Assembly: GCA_009774465.1 (NCBI GenBank)
Contig: VSNT01000028.1
Span: forward strand, 1 to 33,557
Length of the DNA: 33,557 nucleotides
Direction of reading: 5' to 3'
Source of the DNA: Lachnospiraceae bacterium
GTDB lineage: Bacteria > Bacillota_A > Clostridia > Lachnospirales > Lachnospiraceae
Shown here: in pieces, positions 22,769 to 30,091 of the stretch
Layout of the letters: the number at the start of each line of letters is the position of its first letter
Numbering within the stretch: position 1 is the first letter of the stretch
Notes under the pieces: generated by a model
What the model saw: only the letters and a program-made list of their open reading frames with translations
Told to the model about the DNA's origin: nothing
The model's database searches: none
Translations under genes and position numbers: made by a program

Positions 22769-22925
22769 GTGTGAAAAATCACACTGATGTGCTGATTTTT
22801 CACACGTCTATTTGTGCCGGAGCGTCACGAATAAGCCTTGATGGCAAAACTTTGTTTACAAAGTTAGCAAATTGGAGATTTGCGTCGCCCCGTCGCGTAA
22901 ACGCTCCGGAATGGAGATTAAAATG
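22769..22925 (+). repeat. Structured intergenic repeat element, copy B
   Basis: This fills most of the 240-base gap between the methyltransferase gene and proC. Hairpin 1 is a perfect 13-bp stem, GTGTGAAAAATCA/TGATTTTTCACAC (22769-22805), with loop CACTGATGTGC. Hairpin 2 is TATTTGTG/CACGAATA (22809-22833) with the nine-base loop CCGGAGCGT. That entire loop is complementary to ACGCTCCGG at 22901-22909, giving a possible 9-bp pseudoknot. Hairpin 3 is GCAAAT/ATTTGC (22867-22883). An extra hairpin, AACTTTGT/ACAAAGTT (22848-22865), is absent from copy A. The element ends in TGGAGATTAAAATG, a ribosome site and start codon in frame with proC. Outside it, TTCCTGC (22720-22726) and GCAGGAA (22755-22761) form a further inverted repeat. 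Confidence 0.72.
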
Positions 22926-22943
22926 TTTCGGAATGGAGACAGT

Positions 22944-23738
22944 ATGAAAACAGGATTTATCGGACTTGGCAATATGGCGAAAGCCATGATTGGCGGTATG
23001 CTTGCCAAAAAAATTGCCGGGGCGGAAGATATTTTAGGGTATGCAAAAACAGAAGAAACCAGAAACAGAGTAAAAGAAAAATACCAAATCCGAATTTTAG
23101 AAAACAACTGTAAAGTAGCGCAGGAGGCGGATATATTGATTTTGGCGGTAAAGCCCCAGATGTTTGAAGAGGTAATCTCTCAGATTAAAAACAGTATTTC
23201 CGATGATACCCTGGTGATCAGTATTGCGGCAGGAAAAACAATGGCGCAGATACAGGAGGCTTTTGAAAAGAAAATTAAACTGGTACGCTGTATGCCAAAT
23301 ACGCCGGCAATGGTGGGAGACGGATGCAGCGGCGTATGCAGGAATGAACTGGTTTCTGATGAAGAGATGGACAGATGCATGGAACTTCTTGGCAGCTTTG
23401 GAACTGCCAGGGAGGTTCCGGAAAAGATGATGGATGCAGTGGGAGGCGTCAGCGGAAGCTCTCCCGCATTTGTATTTATGTTTATTGAAGCTCTGGCGGA
23501 TGGAGCTGTAAAGGCAGGAATGCCCAGAAGGCAGGCGTACCAGTTTGCAGCGCAGACGGTCTATGGAAGTGCAAAACTGATGCTTGAAACCGGGATGCAT
23601 CCCGGAGAACTTAAGGATATGGTGTGCTCGCCCGGAGGAACTACCATTGAGGGTGTCAAAACGCTGGAGGAAATGGGCTTTAGGGGTGCAGTGATGAATG
23701 CAGTGGAAGCCTGTGTCGAAAAATCGAAAAAATTGTAA
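22944..23738 (+). CDS. proC: Pyrroline-5-carboxylate reductase
   Basis: Last step of proline synthesis, NAD(P)H-dependent reduction of 1-pyrroline-5-carboxylate. At 264 residues it has the usual length. The N-terminal Rossmann loop is MKTGFIGLGNMAKAMIGGML. LAVKPQMFEEV and the conserved VRCMPNTPAMVGDG segment follow. The C-terminal substrate region includes GGVSGSSPAFVFMFIEALAD and VCSPGGTTIEGV, the family signature. The frame stays open upstream to 22872 through the repeat element, with another ATG at 22923, seven codons ahead and in frame. The ATG at 22944, preceded by AATGGAGACAGT, gives the correct N-terminus. The leader is the structured repeat B, so translation may be influenced by that structure. 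Confidence 0.95.
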   Translation: MKTGFIGLGNMAKAMIGGMLAKKIAGAEDILGYAKTEETRNRVKEKYQIRILENNCKVAQEADILILAVKPQMFEEVISQIKNSISDDTLVISIAAGKTMAQIQEAFEKKIKLVRCMPNTPAMVGDGCSGVCRNELVSDEEMDRCMELLGSFGTAREVPEKMMDAVGGVSGSSPAFVFMFIEALADGAVKAGMPRRQAYQFAAQTVYGSAKLMLETGMHPGELKDMVCSPGGTTIEGVKTLEEMGFRGAVMNAVEACVEKSKKL

Positions 23739-23807
23739 AGAAACCGTAATATTTTATATAAAAATAATTGAATAATCAGCAGTAAATCCGGTTCTATTTA
23801 CCAAAAC

Positions 23808-23836
23808 TTGACAAATAACAGGCGATTTGGTAATAT
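23808..23836 (+). promoter_or_regulatory. Promoter of the SH3/SleB-type hydrolase gene
   Basis: TTGACA (23808-23813), exactly 17 bases, and TAATAT (23831-23836). GTAAAT (23782-23787) and ATTTAC (23796-23801) form a small inverted repeat just upstream of the -35. Confidence 0.75.
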
Positions 23837-23851
23837 AAACTCCAAACCTAT

Positions 23852-23868
23852 TGTAATAAATCCGTAAC
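23852..23868 (+). promoter_or_regulatory. WalR-like box in the leader of the cell-wall hydrolase gene
   Basis: TGTAAT, five bases, CGTAAC: 11 of 12 matches to TGTWAH-N5-TGTWAH. It lies about 10 bases after the expected transcription start, as does the box of the M23 peptidase gene at 71-87, so repression is the more likely effect if WalR binds. Confidence 0.35.
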
Positions 23869-23902
23869 AATTAAGTAAACGGAGTATTTTGGAGGTAGCA
23901 GA

Positions 23903-24982
23903 ATGAATCGGAGAAATAGGCTGCTGGCGGCGGTGGCAGGGATTGTTTATTTCCTGCTTTTCTTTTCAGCAGAGGAAATAACCGTTCAGGCAGGTGAAAA
24001 GGGAGGCTATGATTTTTCCGGCGCCGGTGTTGCAGAGGTGCTGGATCCTGGTGCATTCAGCACAGAATCCCCTATTGAGGAGCAGAAGGAACTGAATATT
24101 AACCAGAAGTTTGAGGCGGAAAAGGAGCGGATGGAAGAAGAGCTGACTATGGCCAATGTCCAGAATGCGTTGAATATCAGGGCGCAGGCGGATGAAAATT
24201 CCGAGAAAGTAGGTCTTTTGTACAAAGACTGCGGGGGCGTGATTCTGGAAAGAAAAGACGGCTGGACCAAGTTTCGTTCCGGTAATGTAACAGGCTGGGC
24301 AAAGGATGAATATCTTTTGTTTGGAGAAGATGCAAAAGAAATGGCAGAGGATGTGGGAAACTGGATCGTAACGCTGGAAGGAAGCGCTGTCCGGGTAAGG
24401 ATGGAGCCTGACAGTAATTCTGATTTTTATGGAGTTCTGGCCCATGAAGACTCTGTTGAGCTGGTTGAGATCATAGATGATCAGTGGATCAGTGTGGACT
24501 TTAATGATGAAATAGGCTATGTAAATACAGATTATATTAATGTAAGATTTCATATTGATGAAGGAGAAAGCATAGAGGTAATAAGGGCAAGAGAGCGGGA
24601 GGAAGAAGAGCGCAAACGCACTGCAAACAGAGGTGCAGTGGCGGCGGATGCGGATGAATTAAGACTCCTTGGCGCACTGATTTACTGTGAGGCCGGCAAT
24701 CAGTCCTATGAAGGCATGGTAGGTGTTGGCGCAGTGGTTATGAATCGAGTGAAGAGCGGCGCATATCCAAATACCATACATGCGGTAATCTATGCGTCGG
24801 GACAGTTTACTCCGGCCATGACGGGAAAAGTGGCAAGGGTATACGAAGGAACAGTGCCTGATTTGTGTATGCAGGCAGCCCAGGCGGCCCTGAACGGAGA
24901 AACTACTGTTGGAGACGCCACCCATTTCAGACGGGCAGGCAGAAGAGAAGGTTTCGTTTTGGGAGATCACGTATTCTGGTAA
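23903..24982 (+). CDS. Secreted cell-wall hydrolase with two SH3 domains and a SleB-type domain
   Basis: A 359-residue exported protein. A signal peptide or membrane anchor is at residues 1-30 (RRNRLLAAVAGIVYFLLFFS). Two bacterial SH3 domains follow, about 84-148 (NVQNALNIRAQADENSEKVG) and about 153-215 (GSAVRVRMEPDSNSDFYGVL), for wall binding. A charged helical linker (EREEEERKRTANRG) leads to the C-terminal Hydrolase_2/SleB-like domain (about 250-359), with the catalytic glutamate E263 in IYCEAGNQSYEGMVGVGAVV and the typical VMNRVKSGAYPNTIHAVIY motif. SleB is the germination lytic transglycosylase of spores; this domain arrangement is also found in vegetative hydrolases, so a sporulation role is not certain. 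The ribosome site is TTGGAGGTAG. It has its own promoter and a strong terminator. Confidence 0.93.
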   Translation: MNRRNRLLAAVAGIVYFLLFFSAEEITVQAGEKGGYDFSGAGVAEVLDPGAFSTESPIEEQKELNINQKFEAEKERMEEELTMANVQNALNIRAQADENSEKVGLLYKDCGGVILERKDGWTKFRSGNVTGWAKDEYLLFGEDAKEMAEDVGNWIVTLEGSAVRVRMEPDSNSDFYGVLAHEDSVELVEIIDDQWISVDFNDEIGYVNTDYINVRFHIDEGESIEVIRAREREEEERKRTANRGAVAADADELRLLGALIYCEAGNQSYEGMVGVGAVVMNRVKSGAYPNTIHAVIYASGQFTPAMTGKVARVYEGTVPDLCMQAAQAALNGETTVGDATHFRRAGRREGFVLGDHVFW

Positions 24983-24986
24983 AGAC

Positions 24987-25023
24987 AAAACAGTTGACAC
25001 AATGCATTGTGTCAACTGTTTTT
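24987..25023 (+). terminator. Terminator formed by a perfect 36-bp palindrome
   Basis: AAAACAGTTGACACAATG (24987-25004) is directly followed by its exact complement (25005-25022) and a further T. The stem is 18 bp with essentially no loop, and the T-run lies in the 3' arm. It sits five bases after the hydrolase stop codon. Confidence 0.85.
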
Positions 25024-25226
25024 ACATAAGGATGATTCGCGGAGCGAAGCATCTGCTGTTCAGGATAACAGCCCATGATGGAACTATATGGTTAGGGTTG
25101 CTTCTGACAGTTTAATGTAGTAAAATATTTGTTAACAAGGTTTCTAACGTAAGGATGGCTGCAGGACATGACACATGCTGCTTAAAATGAGAGCGGTTCG
25201 CGGAGTGCGGCAGCTGTTGTATGTGT
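25024..25226 (+). other. Gap with two similar TTCGCGGAG segments
   Basis: No gene is supported here. Two short related stretches, TTCGCGGAGCG (25036-25046, forming the hairpin TTCGC-gga-GCGAA) and TTCGCGGAGTGCGG (25197-25210), occur 161 bases apart. TAAGGATG is also repeated at 25027-25034 and 25150-25157. They may be two decayed copies of a small repeat. I did not find a convincing promoter for the NfeD gene. Confidence 0.3.
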
Positions 25227-25238
25227 AAAGGAGGGAGT

Positions 25239-25676
25239 ATGAATTTAACGACGATTTGGCTTATTGTTTTTGTTGCCTGCATTGTCATTGAAATCATCAG
25301 CATGGGACTTACCACGATCTGGTTTGCAGGAGGCGCATTGATTGCTGCTGTGGCAGCGGCGCTTGGCGTTCCTCTTTGGATTCAGATTGTCCTTTTTGTA
25401 CTGGTATCTTTGGTTCTTTTGTATTTTACTCGTCCAATTGCGGTAAAATATTTTAATAAGGACCGGATCAAGACCAATGCGGAAAGCCTGATTGGTAAAC
25501 AGGCCATTGTGATCAGTGAAATTGATAATCTGCAGGGAATCGGCCAGGTAACCGTGGAAGGGAAGGAATGGACTGCCAGAACGGTAACCGACGGCGTGAC
25601 GCTTCCTACAGGAAGTGTAGTGCTCATTCGGGCAATCAGCGGCGTCAAGCTGATGGTGGAAGAAAAACCGCAGTAG
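25239..25676 (+). CDS. NfeD-family membrane protein
   Basis: A 145-residue protein of the NfeD (short, NfeD1b-like) class, partner of SPFH proteins in membrane microdomains. Three hydrophobic helices lie in the first 75 residues (TTIWLIVFVACIVIEIIS, then GAAL-type glycine/alanine-rich segments, then WIQIVLFVLVSLVLLYFTRP). A small C-terminal OB-fold follows (about 85-145), starting near SLIGKQAIVISEIDNLQGIG and ending SGVKLMVEEKP. A longer frame from 25221 exists, but the strong AAAGGAGGG (25227-25235) sets the ATG at 25239. The SPFH gene follows 63 bases after the stop codon, the usual NfeD-SPFH gene pair. Confidence 0.9.
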   Translation: MNLTTIWLIVFVACIVIEIISMGLTTIWFAGGALIAAVAAALGVPLWIQIVLFVLVSLVLLYFTRPIAVKYFNKDRIKTNAESLIGKQAIVISEIDNLQGIGQVTVEGKEWTARTVTDGVTLPTGSVVLIRAISGVKLMVEEKPQ

Positions 25677-25739
25677 TAAATACTGCACATAAATGATTAG
25701 TTAAGGGGAATGAAAGGCCCCGGAAAGAAGAGGAATGAT

Positions 25740-26660
25740 ATGGGATATTTATTACTTGTGTTATTTGTTGTAATTCTTGTTTTGCTTGCATCCTGTGTAA
25801 AAATTGTACCCCAGGCATCTGCATATGTAGTGGAAAGACTTGGCGCTTATCAGGGAACCTGGTCGGTTGGGCTTCATTTTAAACTGCCGATTCTTGATAA
25901 GGTGGCAAAGAAAATCAATTTGAAAGAGCAGGTAGTGGATTTTGCTCCTCAGCCTGTTATCACAAAAGATAATGTAACCATGAGAATTGATACGGTAGTA
26001 TTTTTCCAGATTACAGATCCCAAGATGTTTGCCTATGGCGTGGAAAACCCCATTATGGCAATTGAAAATCTGACTGCCACCACACTTCGTAATATCATTG
26101 GCGATCTGGAACTGGATCAGACGCTTACTTCCAGAGAGACCATTAACACTAAAATGAGAGCTTCCCTGGATGAAGCAACCGATCCCTGGGGAATCAAGGT
26201 AAACAGAGTAGAACTTAAAAATATTATTCCGCCTGCTGAAATCCAAAATGCAATGGAGAAACAGATGAAGGCAGAGCGTGAACGAAGAGAAGCGGTAACA
26301 CGTGCGGAAGGTGAAAAGAAAGCCAGCGTAACCGTTGCAGAAGGTAAGAAGGCAGCGGCAATCCTGGAGGCGGAGGCTGAGAAGCAGTCAGCAATTCTCC
26401 GTGCAGAAGCCCAGAAGGAAAAGATGATCCGCGAGGCGGAAGGTGAGGCAGAGGCAATCCTTAAGGTACAACAGGCAACTGCGGATGGTATCAGAATGAT
26501 TCGTGAAGCGGGAGCAGATGAAGCAGTGCTTCGCATTAAGAGTCTGGAAGCATTTGAAAAGGCAGCAGACGGCAAGGCAACCAAGATCATTATCCCTTCT
26601 GAAATTCAGGGACTTGCAGGACTGGCAGCTTCCGTTAAGGAATTGATGAGTGATAAGTGA
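25740..26660 (+). CDS. SPFH/band 7 (stomatin-like, QmcA type) membrane protein
   Basis: A 306-residue scaffold protein of the stomatin/prohibitin/flotillin class. One N-terminal transmembrane helix (about 2-24, GYLLLVLFVVILVLLASCVK) is followed by the band 7 domain (about 25-190, beginning VPQASAYVVERLGAYQGTWS). A long charged coiled coil (about 180-260) is built from repeated RAEGEKKASV- and EAEAEKQSAI-like units, and a C-terminal oligomerisation segment follows. The length and layout match QmcA/YbbK-like proteins, which assemble into large cages and are thought to protect or compartmentalise membrane proteins such as FtsH. The ATG at 25740 is preferred over 25710 because the protein then starts at the membrane helix and AGAGGA lies upstream. 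It is paired with NfeD. Confidence 0.93.
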   Translation: MGYLLLVLFVVILVLLASCVKIVPQASAYVVERLGAYQGTWSVGLHFKLPILDKVAKKINLKEQVVDFAPQPVITKDNVTMRIDTVVFFQITDPKMFAYGVENPIMAIENLTATTLRNIIGDLELDQTLTSRETINTKMRASLDEATDPWGIKVNRVELKNIIPPAEIQNAMEKQMKAERERREAVTRAEGEKKASVTVAEGKKAAAILEAEAEKQSAILRAEAQKEKMIREAEGEAEAILKVQQATADGIRMIREAGADEAVLRIKSLEAFEKAADGKATKIIIPSEIQGLAGLAASVKELMSDK

Positions 26661-26712
26661 AAGTCCGTAATCTGAATACAGGATACGGATGTAAGGAAGG
26701 CATGGTATATAG

Positions 26713-27699
26713 ATGGATTTAAAAGGCAGAAGTTTTTTAAAGCTTCTTGACTTTACACCGGAAGAGATTTTATATCTGGTGGATTTGGCAGAAGAATTAA
26801 AGGCAAAAAAGAAAAAAGGAATATTAACACAGGATATGCACAGAGGGAAAAATGTGGCGCTGATCTTTGAAAAGACCAGCACCCGTACCCGCTGTTCTTT
26901 TGAGGTGGCGGCACATGATCTTGGAATGGGCACCACTTATTTAGAGCCTGCCGGCTCCCAGATTGGTAAGAAAGAAAGTATTGCGGACACTGCAAGAGTT
27001 CTGGGAAGAATGTATGAAGGAATAGAATACCGGGGGTTTGAACAGGAGATTGTCGAGGAATTGGCAAGGTATGCAGGGGTTCCTGTCTGGAACGGACTGA
27101 CCAATGAATTTCATCCCACCCAGATGCTGGCGGACGTCCTGACGATAAGAGAAAAGCTGGGACGTATCAAAGGAGTAAAGCTTGCTTACTTAGGAGACGC
27201 CCGTTATAACATGGGCAATTCCTATATGGTTCTTTGTGCAAAGCTGGGAATGCACTTTACAGCCTGCACAACTCCAAAGTATTTTCCTGATCAGGCGTTG
27301 GTTCAGGAATGCAGAAAGATTGCAGAAACGACAGGAGGTTCCATTACCTTAACGGATGATGTGATGGCCGGAACAAAGGACGCTGATGTGGTCTGCACGG
27401 ATGTATGGGTATCTATGGGAGAACCGGATGCTGTATGGGAAGAGAGGATTAAAGATCTTTCTCCTTATCAGGTTAATCAAAAGGTTATGGAAAATGCAGG
27501 AAATCAGGCGATTTTTATGCACTGTCTGCCGGCATTTCATGATTTGAAGACGAAAATTGGAGCGGAAATCAGTAAAAAGTTCGGCATTACTGAGATGGAA
27601 GTGACGGATCAGGTATTTGAATCTGTTCAGTCAGTGGTATTTGACGAGGCGGAAAACAGAATGCACACAATTAAGGCGGTTATGGCAGCGACTTTGTGA
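26713..27699 (+). CDS. argF: Ornithine carbamoyltransferase
   Basis: Converts ornithine and carbamoyl phosphate to citrulline in arginine synthesis (or the reverse in the deiminase pathway). 328 residues, normal length. The carbamoyl phosphate site is STRTR (56-60); HPTQ and the HCLPA motif (270-274) are present. The ornithine loop VCTDVWVSMGEPD identifies OTC as opposed to aspartate transcarbamoylase. The ribosome site AAGGAAGG lies 12 bases upstream, rather far. No other arginine genes are in the window, so biosynthetic (argF) against catabolic (arcB) use is not decided by context; the symbol is the conventional one. A short inverted repeat, TCCGTA/TACGGA (about 26664-26689), lies just upstream. 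Confidence 0.95.
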   Translation: MDLKGRSFLKLLDFTPEEILYLVDLAEELKAKKKKGILTQDMHRGKNVALIFEKTSTRTRCSFEVAAHDLGMGTTYLEPAGSQIGKKESIADTARVLGRMYEGIEYRGFEQEIVEELARYAGVPVWNGLTNEFHPTQMLADVLTIREKLGRIKGVKLAYLGDARYNMGNSYMVLCAKLGMHFTACTTPKYFPDQALVQECRKIAETTGGSITLTDDVMAGTKDADVVCTDVWVSMGEPDAVWEERIKDLSPYQVNQKVMENAGNQAIFMHCLPAFHDLKTKIGAEISKKFGITEMEVTDQVFESVQSVVFDEAENRMHTIKAVMAATL

Positions 27700-27740
27700 A
27701 AGTAAGCTGTTTGTAATGGGATGGCAGCATGGGGATTAAA

Positions 27741-28076
27741 ATGGAAAAAGTAGTGCTCTGCGGAGCAAATGCCTATGAAAAGAAATATTATTTTAATGAG
27801 CAGTTTGCAGGCATACCTGATTCTATTAAGGAAGAACTGCATATCATCTGCGTGTTCTTTACGGAAGAGGTGGGAGGTATTTTTACCATTGAATTTGAGG
27901 CAGATGGCAGTGTTGCCATGCGCACTGAATTTGCACCGGAGGATTATCTGTATGATGAGGTGGGAAGCGGCCTTTTAGTGGGAGAGGTGCGAAGAAAAAG
28001 GCAGGAGCTGTTTGAATCCTTAAGTCTGTATTACCGGGTGTTTATCCTTCATGAAGATGTAAGTGAACTTTTATAG
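27741..28076 (+). CDS. DUF6145-type small protein
   Basis: A 111-residue, acidic, soluble protein. The opening MEKVVLCGANAYEKKYYFNE, followed by IPDSIKEELHIICVFFTEEV and the closing LSLYYRVFILHEDVSELL, agrees with my memory of DUF6145, a family found mainly in Lachnospiraceae; function unknown. The frame also allows ATG 27729, but GGGGA (27731-27735) upstream of 27741 and the family N-terminus favour the shorter form. It sits between argF and dusB with short gaps and no terminator, so it is probably co-transcribed. No catalytic motif is visible. Confidence 0.75.
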   Translation: MEKVVLCGANAYEKKYYFNEQFAGIPDSIKEELHIICVFFTEEVGGIFTIEFEADGSVAMRTEFAPEDYLYDEVGSGLLVGEVRRKRQELFESLSLYYRVFILHEDVSELL

Positions 28077-28168
28077 TAAATGACATGACAGATTTCTGCT
28101 TCCGATGTCTGCTAAAGTCATATATGGGACTTTGCAGGGATGATAAAAGTAAAGGGCTGATAAAGAGC

Positions 28169-29158
28169 ATGACGGACAAAGTAAAAAAGCTGCAGATAGG
28201 AAATGTGGTTTTGGATAATAATTTGATATTGGCACCTATGGCAGGCGTAACCGACCTGCCATTTCGTTTGCTTTGCAGAGAACAGGGAGCCGGACTTGTA
28301 TGTATGGAAATGGTCAGCGCCAAGGCAATTTATTATCACAATAAAAATACGGAAGAGCTGATGGAGATTCATCCCGGGGAACATCCTGTTTCCCTGCAGC
28401 TATTTGGTTCAGATCCTGACATTATAAGTGAAATGGCTAAAAAAATTGAAGAGCGTCCATTTTCCATACTGGATATTAACATGGGCTGTCCGGTGCCCAA
28501 GGTAGTAAATAATAAAGAAGGCTCTGCGCTTATGAAAGATCCCGCATTGGTGGAGCAAATCATTACAAAGACGGTAAAGGCAGTTAAAAAGCCGGTTACA
28601 GTGAAGTTCAGAAAAGGCTTTGATGACAGCTCGATAAATGCAGTGGAGATTGCCAAAATAGCGGAGGGCTGCGGAGCGGCTGCCGTGACGGTGCATGGCA
28701 GAACGAGAGAGCAGTATTATGCTGGAAATGCGGATTGGGAAATTATAGCCCAGGTAAAGGAAGCTGTGTCGATTCCGGTGATAGGAAATGGCGATGTGAC
28801 AGACGGGGCATCTGCAAAGACTCTGCTGGAGCAGACAGGCTGTGACGGTGTGATGATCGGCCGGGCTGTCCGGGGGAATCCCTGGATATTTAAAGAGATT
28901 CTACACTATTTGGAAACGGGAGAAGAGCTGCCCCAAAGACCTGTAGAGGAAGTGCGTGATATAATTTTGCGTCATGCAAAAATGGAACTGGAAGTAAAAG
29001 GAGAATATACCGCGGTAAGAGAAATGCGTAAGCATATCGGCTGGTATACTGTAGGATATCCAAATTCCGCATCCCTTCGAAGAGAGATTAATGGAATGGA
29101 ATCCTTTGAAGAGCTTGAAGCAGCAGTGAGAATGATTTTCAAACCGGTGAATAAATAA
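28169..29158 (+). CDS. dusB: tRNA-dihydrouridine synthase (DusB-like)
   Basis: FMN-dependent reduction of uridine to dihydrouridine in tRNA. 329 residues. The TIM barrel begins KLQIGNVVLDNNLILAPMAG, the family start, followed by VTDLPFRLLCREQGAGLVCM. The catalytic cysteine is C107 in DINMGCPVPKVVNNKEGSAL. KFRKGFDD, VTVHGRTREQYY and the FMN phosphate site GNGDVTDGA / GVMIGRAVRGNPWIF are all present. The C-terminal RNA-binding helical domain contains MRKHIGWYTVGYPNSASLRR. The open frame extends upstream to 28085, but those 28 residues do not resemble the family, so I chose 28169; its ribosome site is weak (AAAGGG, 12 bases away). Confidence 0.93.
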   Translation: MTDKVKKLQIGNVVLDNNLILAPMAGVTDLPFRLLCREQGAGLVCMEMVSAKAIYYHNKNTEELMEIHPGEHPVSLQLFGSDPDIISEMAKKIEERPFSILDINMGCPVPKVVNNKEGSALMKDPALVEQIITKTVKAVKKPVTVKFRKGFDDSSINAVEIAKIAEGCGAAAVTVHGRTREQYYAGNADWEIIAQVKEAVSIPVIGNGDVTDGASAKTLLEQTGCDGVMIGRAVRGNPWIFKEILHYLETGEELPQRPVEEVRDIILRHAKMELEVKGEYTAVREMRKHIGWYTVGYPNSASLRREINGMESFEELEAAVRMIFKPVNK

Positions 29159-29223
29159 TTTAGAACAGATGAATTATTCTGATTTTATGGAATAGGAAAA
29201 GTAACTGCTACATATGCTTTCCT

Positions 29224-30042
29224 ATGGAAACGGATTATAAACGCATTTTTTATGAATCAATTGTATGGAAAGCATATCCTGAAAAGGGACAAAACCTGAA
29301 AAAGACAGGGCTGACTTTAAGGAAGCTGGAACGGGAATTCCCCTATCTTCTTGGAGGAGGGAGAAGAAAAATAAAAAAACTCCAGGTGTATTTTACCCTT
29401 TTGCCGGAATACGCCGGGAAAAAATTGATTGGAGGTAATCCCAGAAACTGGAAGAAGGAATGTGCCCGGAGCCTTTTAAATAATGCATGGGAAAGGGCAT
29501 ATATAAGCCTGGGCTGTACGGAGCGGATTTCAGCGCTGCCCTGTGAAGGCTGTGGAGAAAGCGTGCCTGCAAAGCTGCTGGCCGCAAGTCCTTTGGCAGA
29601 ACTTCCGATAGAACTTTGGGCGGTGCGTCTTTATCAGACAAGACCTTTTGACAGTCTTTGTATTCTGCTTCCGGAGGATGCCGGTGAGAAGGAAATGGAG
29701 CGGTTACAGGAACTGTTGGAGCCTTATCTTTCAAGAATGAAAAAGATTGTCTATAAAGGCGCGGAAAGCAAAGCATCAGCCCTGTTTGGTGCTTATCTGT
29801 ATGAAGAATTTGGGATTGTTATGATGGAGGTACAGAAACTTCCGCAGGATATGCCTGTGCTTGATTTTTGTACGCAGGAGTATGACGAAGGGAACTTGAA
29901 TTCTGTTTCTGGAGATAGTAGGAAAGAGATGCCCCATAATTTACAGGAAAATGGAAAAAGACCTGTGTATATAAGCAGTGTTGAGATTTTGAAATTCCTT
30001 GACATTGCGGTAAAAAATGGTTATAATACGAAAGTTAATTAA
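29224..30042 (+). CDS. Uncharacterised 272-residue protein
   Basis: I do not recognise this gene. The product is soluble, with no signal peptide or membrane helix. The N-terminal third is strongly basic (LKKTGLTLRKLEREFPYLLG, GGGRRKIKKLQVYFTLLPEY). A middle part has a CEGCGESVPAKLLAASPLA stretch with two close cysteines. The C-terminal half resembles an alpha/beta fold with FDSLCILLPEDAGEKEMERL and YKGAESKASALFGAYLYEEF. The ending IVMMEVQKLPQDMPVLDFCT could be a nucleotide-handling strand, but no Walker motif is present. No proper ribosome site precedes the ATG. The last codons (29999-30027) contain a perfect promoter for greA. It lies between dusB and greA, suggesting a housekeeping or lineage-specific role. 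Confidence 0.78.
   Translation: METDYKRIFYESIVWKAYPEKGQNLKKTGLTLRKLEREFPYLLGGGRRKIKKLQVYFTLLPEYAGKKLIGGNPRNWKKECARSLLNNAWERAYISLGCTERISALPCEGCGESVPAKLLAASPLAELPIELWAVRLYQTRPFDSLCILLPEDAGEKEMERLQELLEPYLSRMKKIVYKGAESKASALFGAYLYEEFGIVMMEVQKLPQDMPVLDFCTQEYDEGNLNSVSGDSRKEMPHNLQENGKRPVYISSVEILKFLDIAVKNGYNTKVN
29999..30027 (+). promoter_or_regulatory. Perfect consensus sigma-A promoter of greA-lysS
   Basis: TTGACA (29999-30004), exactly 17 bases, and TATAAT (30022-30027). It lies inside the last 15 codons of the preceding gene. Transcription would start near 30034 and give a leader of about 58 bases to greA. Confidence 0.82.
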
Positions 30043-30091
30043 GACCTTATATGATATTAAGCAAACATAAAAGATGGAAGGGCGATTAGCA

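Noticed and set aside
22872..22943. 24-residue N-terminal extension of ProC
   Set aside because: It is translated from the structured repeat and does not resemble ProC, which starts right at the Rossmann strand.
24909..25115. Open frame of 68 codons running over the terminator palindrome
   Set aside because: It begins inside the hydrolase gene and is formed by the palindrome; no ribosome site or family resemblance.
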